From NCBI RefSeq assembly GCF_029581395.1, contig NZ_CP121117.1, positions 62,001 to 126,000 on the forward strand: a stretch of 64,000 nt of DNA. The letters run 5' to 3'. Of the stretch, positions 58,238-64,000 are shown piece by piece; position 1 is the stretch's first letter; each line of letters opens with the position of its first letter. Both the position numbers and the translations under genes were made by a program. The stretch comes from Roseinatronobacter sp. S2. Its GTDB lineage: Bacteria; Pseudomonadota; Alphaproteobacteria; Rhodobacterales; Rhodobacteraceae. Under the pieces are notes generated by a model. That model saw only the letters and a program-made list of their open reading frames with translations. It was not told where the DNA came from and searched no databases.

Positions 58238-58834
58238 TCAGGCGCGCGCGGCCAACCCGGCGTCATTCAGCTGTTCAGCGTCTGGCAGGTCGCGCAAGCT
58301 CTCCAGCCCGAAAGCTGCGAGGAACGCGTCTGTGGTCACGAAAGTATAGGGGGCACCACGACGCGGCGCGCGCGGCCCAGTTCCAATCAGACCGTGTGCA
58401 TGCAGCCGCCCGATCAGGTCCCGGCTGATCTCTTTGCCGAAGATATCCTTGAGCCCGTCGCGGGTGATCGGCTGGTGGTAGGCGATGGCCGCCAAAATCG
58501 CGACGTCGAACTCGTTCAGGTCCAGAAGTTGGTCGCTCACATCGGCAGCGGCGCGGATCGCGGGCGCGTAGACAGGTCGCGTCCGGAACATCCACCCCCC
58601 GGCGACTTGGGCAATCTCGAACGCCCGCCCTTCAAGATCGGCGGCCAGATCCTCGACCAGCAGATCAACCGAAGTCCCCTGCCCCACGATGCGCGCCAGA
58701 TCCTCGCGCGGTACAGGCGAGGCAGAGGCAAACAGCACCGCCTCGATCCGACGCATCCATTCCCGCCAGCGCAACTCCGGCGGCAGGTCGGATAGTTCGC
58801 GGTCAAGCTCGGGTTCGGTGCGATCCTTTGCCAT
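58238..58834 (-). CDS. scpB: ScpB-like SMC-Scp complex subunit
   Basis: The 198-residue protein has the ScpB pair of winged helices (MRRIEAVLFASASPVPREDL, then FDVAILAAIAYHQPITRDGL and TFVTTDAFLAAFGLESL). ScpB works with SMC and ScpA in chromosome compaction. Here it lacks ScpA and is paired with a DUF1403 gene, the layout seen on alphaproteobacterial plasmids. It may act in plasmid maintenance, which is inference. Confidence 0.88.
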   Translation of the reverse strand: MAKDRTEPELDRELSDLPPELRWREWMRRIEAVLFASASPVPREDLARIVGQGTSVDLLVEDLAADLEGRAFEIAQVAGGWMFRTRPVYAPAIRAAADVSDQLLDLNEFDVAILAAIAYHQPITRDGLKDIFGKEISRDLIGRLHAHGLIGTGPRAPRRGAPYTFVTTDAFLAAFGLESLRDLPDAEQLNDAGLAARA

Positions 58835-58836
58835 CG

Positions 58837-59721
58837 CTACACCCCGTAGAGCCGGAAGGTGTCGCGGCCGGTCAGCTCGCGCACGGCGCCGAGATCGACA
58901 AGCCGGTCACAGAGCCGCCGCGCCGCGCGGTTCGGCAAAGGCAAGGCACTGGGCGCCACCGCGTCCTGCGTCAGGAATATTTCCACCGCCGCCCCTGCCC
59001 CCTTGGCCCGAAGCTTTGGTGCAACCCCTTTCAAAAGCGCAGCCCGACGCGCGAGGTCGACAGCCAGACGCGTGGCCTCGACCGCGGATGCGGTCACAGC
59101 GCGATGACAGGCCAGGCGCAAATCGTGGCCCCGCTGGCGCAGGTCTGTGCGTTTCAAACCCGCGGCCAGCAGTGGCACGACATGATCCCAACTAAGCGCC
59201 TGGGCGAGGGCGGCGTCCGCGAGGACCAGCGCTGCGTCGTCTGCACGTGGCGCCTCGCGCAGAACGGCTTCCAGCGCCATCGCGGCACGGGTCACCGGCG
59301 CTCCCTTCTCCGTATCGAGCCATGTAGCAATCTGGCCCAACTCCAGGGTCGGCAAGGCTCGGCCCAGAGCCTTGATCGACACCGGCCGCTCCACCGCGCG
59401 CCGCCAGGCCAAGCAGGTTTCGCCGGCCGGTCCGGGTAGATCACCGGGGCGCAGAAGACGCATCGCGTCGCGCAGCTCTGAGGCTCTTTCCGGACGCCCC
59501 GAAAACGCCACGCAAGCCTCCGCGGCGCGCAGCGCGAGGCGATCGCGCAACAAGGCGTGTGGTACCGCATGATGTCCCGAAATAACATGCAGGTAGCTCA
59601 GGGCCGCGCCCGACAAAAACGCTACATTTTCAGGGGCTTCACCTCGCGGCGAGGTGATCCAGGAGGGGGTCTTGAGTATCGTGTCGAGGGTGTCGATGGG
59701 ATCGTGCAGGGTAAATGTCAT
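58837..59721 (-). CDS. DUF1403 protein
   Basis: The 294-residue helical protein has the DUF1403 features PENVAFLSGAALSYLHVI and ALLRDRLALRAAEACVAFSG near the N-terminus and a winged-helix-like end (AARRLCDRLVDLGAVRELTG). DUF1403 genes are often next to scpB-like genes on plasmids. Function unknown. It is 2 nt before scpB, in one operon. Confidence 0.83.
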   Translation of the reverse strand: MTFTLHDPIDTLDTILKTPSWITSPRGEAPENVAFLSGAALSYLHVISGHHAVPHALLRDRLALRAAEACVAFSGRPERASELRDAMRLLRPGDLPGPAGETCLAWRRAVERPVSIKALGRALPTLELGQIATWLDTEKGAPVTRAAMALEAVLREAPRADDAALVLADAALAQALSWDHVVPLLAAGLKRTDLRQRGHDLRLACHRAVTASAVEATRLAVDLARRAALLKGVAPKLRAKGAGAAVEIFLTQDAVAPSALPLPNRAARRLCDRLVDLGAVRELTGRDTFRLYGV

Positions 59722-59834
59722 GCATTGAGCTTATATCAGTGCGGCGCTTTAATCCAGAAAATAGCACTTATAGCGCCCTTCTCTATCTATTGCTATAAAG
59801 TCCAATAAGTTTGCATTATCGGACATAATTGAAT

Positions 59835-60956
59835 ATGCAGCGCGATATGCAAGAAAACAACGAGAAATCGACCGCAGCGGCCTCTGATACGATTGCTGAT
59901 GCGCACCTTGACCAGAGCGCGCAAGAAACCGGCGATATCATTGCCCTGCCCGCGCATATCGCCGGTTCCGGCACGCTGGACAGGCTTGTTGATACCGCGC
60001 GCGATTATGCGCGTGCGGCCGCGTCCGAAAACACCCTCAAGGCCTATGCCAAGGATTGGGCGCATTTTGCACGCTGGTGCCGGATGCGCGGGGCGGACCC
60101 CCTGCCCCCGGCGCCGGAACTTGTGGGCCTTTATATCGCCGATCTGGCCGCACCACAGGGCGACGGTCCAACCAAGCCCCCTGCCCTATCGGTTGCCTCC
60201 ATCGAGCGCCGTTTGTCTGGGTTGGGTTGGGGCTATACGCAGCGCGGGCTGCAGCTTGATCGCAAAGATCGCCATATCGCAAGCGTTCTGGCTGGTATTC
60301 GGCGCAAACATGCGCGCCCACCCGTGCAGAAAGAAGCCATCCTGGCCGACGACATCCGCGCCATGGTCGCCACCCTGCCCCATGACCTGCGGGGCTTGCG
60401 CGACCGCGCCATTTTGCTGATCGGGTTTACCGGCGGGTTGCGGCGCTCGGAAATCGTCAGCCTGGACCGGCACAAGGATGACACGATGGACTCTGGCGGT
60501 TGGATTGACATTCTGGAAGGCGGCGCATTGATCACCCTGCGCGGCAAGACCGGCTGGCGCGAAGTGGAGATCGGGCGCGGGTCCTCCGAGCAGACCTGCC
60601 CTGTCCACGCCCTAGAACAATGGCTGCATTACGGGCGCATCAGTTTCGGGCCGATCTTCACCGGCGTCACCCGCGATGGCAAACGCGCGCGCGAGACTCG
60701 TCTGAATGACAAGCACGTCGCCCGATTGATCAAGGCCTGCGTGCTGGATGCAGGTCTGCGCCCCGATCTGCCTGATTTGGAACGGATCAAGTTATACTCT
60801 GGCCATTCTTTGCGCGCGGGTCTGGCCAGCAGTGCCGAGGTGGATGAGCGCTATGTGCAGAAACAACTGGGCCATGCCAGCGCCGAGATGACCCGCCGCT
60901 ATCAGCGCAGGCGTGACAGGTTCCGCGTCAACCTCACCAAAGCAGCGGGTTTGTGA
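59835..60956 (+). CDS. Tyrosine recombinase/integrase
   Basis: The 373-residue protein has an N-terminal SAM-like core-binding domain (ENTLKAYAKDWAHFARWC) and a catalytic domain with Arg in GGLRRSEIVSLD, HSLR at 324-327, GH at 346-347 and the nucleophile Tyr356 in TRRYQRR. All key residues are present. It probably acts in plasmid dimer resolution or element integration. The ATG at 59835 is preferred over a TTG at 59829. Confidence 0.92.
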   Translation: MQRDMQENNEKSTAAASDTIADAHLDQSAQETGDIIALPAHIAGSGTLDRLVDTARDYARAAASENTLKAYAKDWAHFARWCRMRGADPLPPAPELVGLYIADLAAPQGDGPTKPPALSVASIERRLSGLGWGYTQRGLQLDRKDRHIASVLAGIRRKHARPPVQKEAILADDIRAMVATLPHDLRGLRDRAILLIGFTGGLRRSEIVSLDRHKDDTMDSGGWIDILEGGALITLRGKTGWREVEIGRGSSEQTCPVHALEQWLHYGRISFGPIFTGVTRDGKRARETRLNDKHVARLIKACVLDAGLRPDLPDLERIKLYSGHSLRAGLASSAEVDERYVQKQLGHASAEMTRRYQRRRDRFRVNLTKAAGL

Positions 60957-61038
60957 CTATTTGCCTTCGGGTCCGGCATGCGGACGCTATCTGCCACATG
61001 GAAACAGGTCGAGACATTCCTTGATCAGGAGCCGGGTT

Positions 61039-62148
61039 TCAGGAAACACTCAGAAGATACCGCGTTGATCTGCCGCCTTCGGCCCCTTTGAAAACTGCTC
61101 CGACTGCTTCCAGTTCAGCCAGGTCGCGTGTTGCAGTGGCAAGAGAGACGCCTGCTATCTTCGAATACGGACCCGCGCTGATACCCTCGGATACACGCCG
61201 AGGTCCTTCAGCGAAGAGGCGGCGCAACACCTTCTCACCCCGCTGTGAAAGGTTTGAAAAGCGCATGAAATATGCGTTGCGCATGACCAAGAACCTGGCC
61301 TCTGCCTCGGCCTCAACGATCCCGGCCGTCAGGCGCTCGAGGAACCACAAGACGAATGGAGTGGCGTCGATATGATCGCCAGACACCATTCGCCCAGCCT
61401 GAAGTGCCTGATAGTAACCTTGTTTATCAGACTCAATCTGGCGCGACAGAGAAAACGGCAAGGCAGCGTCTTGCGCAAAGATATATTCAATAAGGGCCCG
61501 GCCAATCCGCCCATTCCCGTCGCTGAAAGGGTGAATCGACTCAAACCAAAGGTGAGCGAGGGCCGCACGGACAGGGACCGGACGACGGTCAGTTTGCAGG
61601 TTGGTCAAAAATTCTTGCATCATAGCAGGCACGCGGTCATGCGGTGGTGCTGAATAAAGAACCTCTTCCTTGCCGACATTCGCACCACGCACGATCACGA
61701 TCGGGAAGCTCCGCCACCGTCCTTTATCTTCCAGATCAACACCGTGAAACAAAAGTTGGTGCCAGTGGAACAAGCGATCCTCGGATAAAGCCCCCTGCCC
61801 TTCTCTGGCTTCCAGCATCAAAGTTGCAATGGCGTCTGTACGTCGTTGGGGCTCGGCGCCCCGATGGGCCAGTGACGCTACGACGGATGCTTCGATTTCC
61901 TCTGCACGAAGGATCGCCCCCTCGATTGCGAAACTGGCTACAGCTTCGTTGGTTACAGCCCGCATAAAGGTTTCGCGCCGCTCTTCCGCGCTCAAAGCCA
62001 TCTGCAACCCTTTGATGGACCCGAGACGTGCGGAGAAATCTGCCAGCGGGCCTTCGGTCGCCGCTGCATCATGTCGAAAGTTGGGCCAGGAGGGTGTTTG
62101 CCAGATATCCATGAGGGGAATATGCCAACTATTCCCCTCATAATCCAC
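61039..62148 (-). CDS. Fic-domain protein (putative AMP transferase) with DUF4172
   Basis: The 369-residue protein has an N-terminal DUF4172-like segment (IWQTPSWPNFRHD), the inhibitory motif SFAIEG (72-77), the active-site motif HPFSDGNGRIGR (206-217) and a C-terminal winged helix (EKVLRRLFAEGPRRVSEG). Fic proteins transfer AMP to hydroxyl groups. The built-in inhibitory helix puts it in the class with self-contained control. No antitoxin gene is adjacent. A shorter start at 62112 (MDIWQTP) is likely. Confidence 0.9.
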   Translation of the reverse strand: MDYEGNSWHIPLMDIWQTPSWPNFRHDAAATEGPLADFSARLGSIKGLQMALSAEERRETFMRAVTNEAVASFAIEGAILRAEEIEASVVASLAHRGAEPQRRTDAIATLMLEAREGQGALSEDRLFHWHQLLFHGVDLEDKGRWRSFPIVIVRGANVGKEEVLYSAPPHDRVPAMMQEFLTNLQTDRRPVPVRAALAHLWFESIHPFSDGNGRIGRALIEYIFAQDAALPFSLSRQIESDKQGYYQALQAGRMVSGDHIDATPFVLWFLERLTAGIVEAEAEARFLVMRNAYFMRFSNLSQRGEKVLRRLFAEGPRRVSEGISAGPYSKIAGVSLATATRDLAELEAVGAVFKGAEGGRSTRYLLSVS

Positions 62149-62285
62149 CGCCCGATGACGGGAATAATAAAATAATTCTCATCATCAGTTCCTGCACTGC
62201 ACGCAAGTCGGACATCGGAGGCAATACCAACCTCTGCATACGGTCGTTTATTAGCCGTATCCGTAACTGCAAAAGGCAGGATTTG

Positions 62286-63170
62286 ATGCCGTTGATAGGC
62301 TATGCGCGAGTATCGACCGAGGATCAGACCCCCCTGCCCCAGTCGCAGGCCCTGAAATCAGCGGGCTGTGTCGAAATCCATGAGGAACAGGCTTCTGGCG
62401 GTGATCGTGCACGGCCTGTGCTGGCGCGGGTGCTGGAACGCGTTGGCAAGGGCGACACGCTGGTGGTTGTGCGTATCGACCGGCTGGCCCGGTCGCTGTC
62501 GCATTTGCTGGAGGTGATTGAACGGCTGGAGGCCAAGGGCGCCTTCTTTCGGTCAATCCAAGACCCGATCGATACCGCGTCCCCGCAGGGCAAGTTCACG
62601 CTGCAGGTGCTGGGCGCCGCGGCGGAATTTGAACGCGCGCTGATCCGGGAACGCACCAAGGCCGGCCTCGCCAGCGCGCGAACAAAGGGGCGGGTCGGCG
62701 GAAACCCTGGCCTGCGCGCGCGGGATCCGGCAGCGCTGCGCAAGGTGCGACTTGCGCGACAGGACGGATATATGGAGCGCCTGAATAAAACCGCGCAGGA
62801 CTGGGTGCCGCATGTGCGCCGCTTGCGCCCCGATCTGGCTTGGGAAGACGTGGTGCGCATCGTCAACGGCCCCCTGCCCCGCGAGCGTCAATGGACGCAA
62901 AGCCGACTGCTGCGCGCTGTGAACGCCTATGTCCGCGATGGGTTCCTCCCCGCGACCGTGCTTGATCGCTCGGGCCCACGAGCGCGAGATGACCGCCTGC
63001 CCGCCATCGTGGCGGGCATCAAGGGCGCGGATCCCGACATTACGCTTCAGGCCATCTGCGCCCGCTTGGAGAACATGCGTGAGCGCACCCCCCGTGGGAG
63101 GGCAAGCTGGCAGCCGTCATCAGTGAAGATGCTGCTGGAGCGGGCCGAGAGGCTGGGATTGCTCGACTGA
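62286..63170 (+). CDS. Serine recombinase (resolvase/invertase family)
   Basis: The 294-residue protein has the catalytic Ser10 in IGYARVSTEDQ, RIDRLARS and the E-helix region FTLQVLGAAAEFERALIRER. The 100 or so residues after the catalytic domain are longer than in classic resolvases and carry two probable helix-turn-helix-like regions (VVRIVNGPL and ITLQAICARLENM). It is probably a plasmid resolvase or inversion enzyme. I used the ATG at 62286. Confidence 0.9.
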   Translation: MPLIGYARVSTEDQTPLPQSQALKSAGCVEIHEEQASGGDRARPVLARVLERVGKGDTLVVVRIDRLARSLSHLLEVIERLEAKGAFFRSIQDPIDTASPQGKFTLQVLGAAAEFERALIRERTKAGLASARTKGRVGGNPGLRARDPAALRKVRLARQDGYMERLNKTAQDWVPHVRRLRPDLAWEDVVRIVNGPLPRERQWTQSRLLRAVNAYVRDGFLPATVLDRSGPRARDDRLPAIVAGIKGADPDITLQAICARLENMRERTPRGRASWQPSSVKMLLERAERLGLLD

Positions 63171-63427
63171 GATCTCCGGGAATCGCCCATCCGATTCTGC
63201 CAGCTGATTTCTGTATGCACTAACAATATATCTTGTGGTCACTTCATAGCTGGCAACGAAGTGTTGAAGTAGCGTGAGAGCTCAGTCGTCCAAGACACTG
63301 ATTTTTAACAGTTTACTATCGACGGAAATAGGCACATTCAACGCCCCTAGGCCGCTCAACGGTTTGGTCTGGATTTATCCAAAATATCTGTTAAGCTCTG
63401 CTAAACAATAAAGACTTGAGGGCAGTA
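63171..63427. promoter_or_regulatory. Upstream region of parA
   Basis: These 257 bp are AT-richer than the neighbours and hold no gene. As the leader of a plasmid partition operon they may contain the promoter and operator, but I see no clear repeat set to name. Confidence 0.35.
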
Positions 63428-64000
63428 ATGAACGGGATACGGGCCTCCCAGAGATTCGAAGTCATGTCCAAGCGGCTTGGTAGTCGGTTACGTGAACATG
63501 CGCAGGAAACCTTCCCCCCGGACGCTCAGAAGGGCCTCCGACGCTTCGCCATGCGAGAAGCGGCCGAACTGCTTCGCATTAATCAGAACACCTTTCGCCA
63601 TCATGTGTCAAACCTCGAAGGCTTTCCCGAAGGTATCTTGGAGGGCGGCAACCGCCGTAGCTTCTCTGCAGAGGAGATGGTCGAAGCACAACGCGTACTT
63701 CTCGAGACTGGAAGGATCAAGCCAGAAGAACACCCGCACAGAAGACCAGGAGAGGCTTGTCAGGTCTTGACGATCTTCAACCTGAAGGGTGGCTCCGCTA
63801 AGACGTCATCTGTTGCCCATGTAGGGCAACTACTGGGTCTGCGCGGTTACAGGGTCTTGCTGATCGACCTCGACAGCCAGGCAAGTCTGACAAACCTGTT
63901 CGGGGTTACTCCCGAGCTCGACCCGGATATGCCGACTTCATACGATCTTATCCGATCCGACGATCCACTACCTGCAGCAGAGATCATTCGCAAAACGAAC
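63428..64000 (+). CDS. parA: ParA/RepA-type plasmid partition ATPase (partial)
   Basis: The first 191 residues are present. An N-terminal helix-turn-helix (MREAAELLRINQNTFRHHV, about 42-60) precedes the deviant Walker A KGGSAKTS (120-127) and Walker A'-like LLIDLDSQASLT. This is the ParA type with a DNA-binding domain that also regulates its own operon. A RepABC RepA is possible; the next genes lie outside the window. Confidence 0.9.
   Translation, partial: MNGIRASQRFEVMSKRLGSRLREHAQETFPPDAQKGLRRFAMREAAELLRINQNTFRHHVSNLEGFPEGILEGGNRRSFSAEEMVEAQRVLLETGRIKPEEHPHRRPGEACQVLTIFNLKGGSAKTSSVAHVGQLLGLRGYRVLLIDLDSQASLTNLFGVTPELDPDMPTSYDLIRSDDPLPAAEIIRKTN

Overview
The window looks like an alphaproteobacterium of the Rhodobacteraceae type. 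It is GC-rich, its protein families match Rhodobacter/Paracoccus denitrifiers, and its anaerobic promoters carry FNR/Dnr boxes (TTGAT-N4-ATCAA). The last 6 kb are plasmid backbone, with a ParA-type ATPase running off the right edge. The whole segment may therefore sit on an extrachromosomal replicon, but this is inference.

Region 1 (1-38,982) is a respiratory denitrification block. On the minus strand lie nosL (cut by the window edge), nosY, nosF, nosD, nosZ, nosR and a NosC-like cysteine protein. nsrR diverges from them. Next come norCBQD followed by two small membrane proteins, a DUF1858 protein, an NnrR/Dnr-type regulator, hemN, nnrS-nnrU, a MogA/DUF2478 pair, a RIC/YtfE-type di-iron protein, the O2-independent ubiquinone genes ubiTUV diverging from ubiD-ubiX, and a long minus-strand nitrate reductase operon. 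That operon runs uspA-narK-narK-narGHJI-parvulin-hemerythrin-moeA and diverges from narR. Together they cover nitrate uptake and reduction, NO reduction, N2O reduction, NO repair and sensing, Mo-cofactor completion, and anaerobic heme and quinone synthesis. No nitrite reductase (nirS or nirK) is present in the window.

Region 2 (38,983-43,889) is a patch of stress and regulatory genes: an MBL-fold protein divergent from soxR, a LysR regulator divergent from a short-chain dehydrogenase, and a LuxR-type regulator. It starts next to a possible integration scar, a 13-bp match to the 3' end of an initiator tRNA plus short direct repeats.

Region 3 (43,998-52,236) is a five-gene plus-strand cluster that I cannot match to any named system. 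It encodes a multi-spanning membrane protein, a secreted VWA protein with five ~88-residue Ig-like repeats, an SH3-like secreted protein, a small secreted protein, and a 1247-residue secreted protein with a metzincin zinc site. This is the best candidate for an undescribed system.

Region 4 (52,237-57,863) is mobile debris. One IS3-family element is inserted in the orfA of another, with both target duplications intact. A frameshifted helicase fragment follows, then an IS110-family element bounded by 31-bp inverted repeats.

Region 5 (58,238-64,000) is plasmid-type backbone: scpB, a DUF1403 gene, a tyrosine recombinase, a Fic protein, a serine recombinase and the 5' part of parA.
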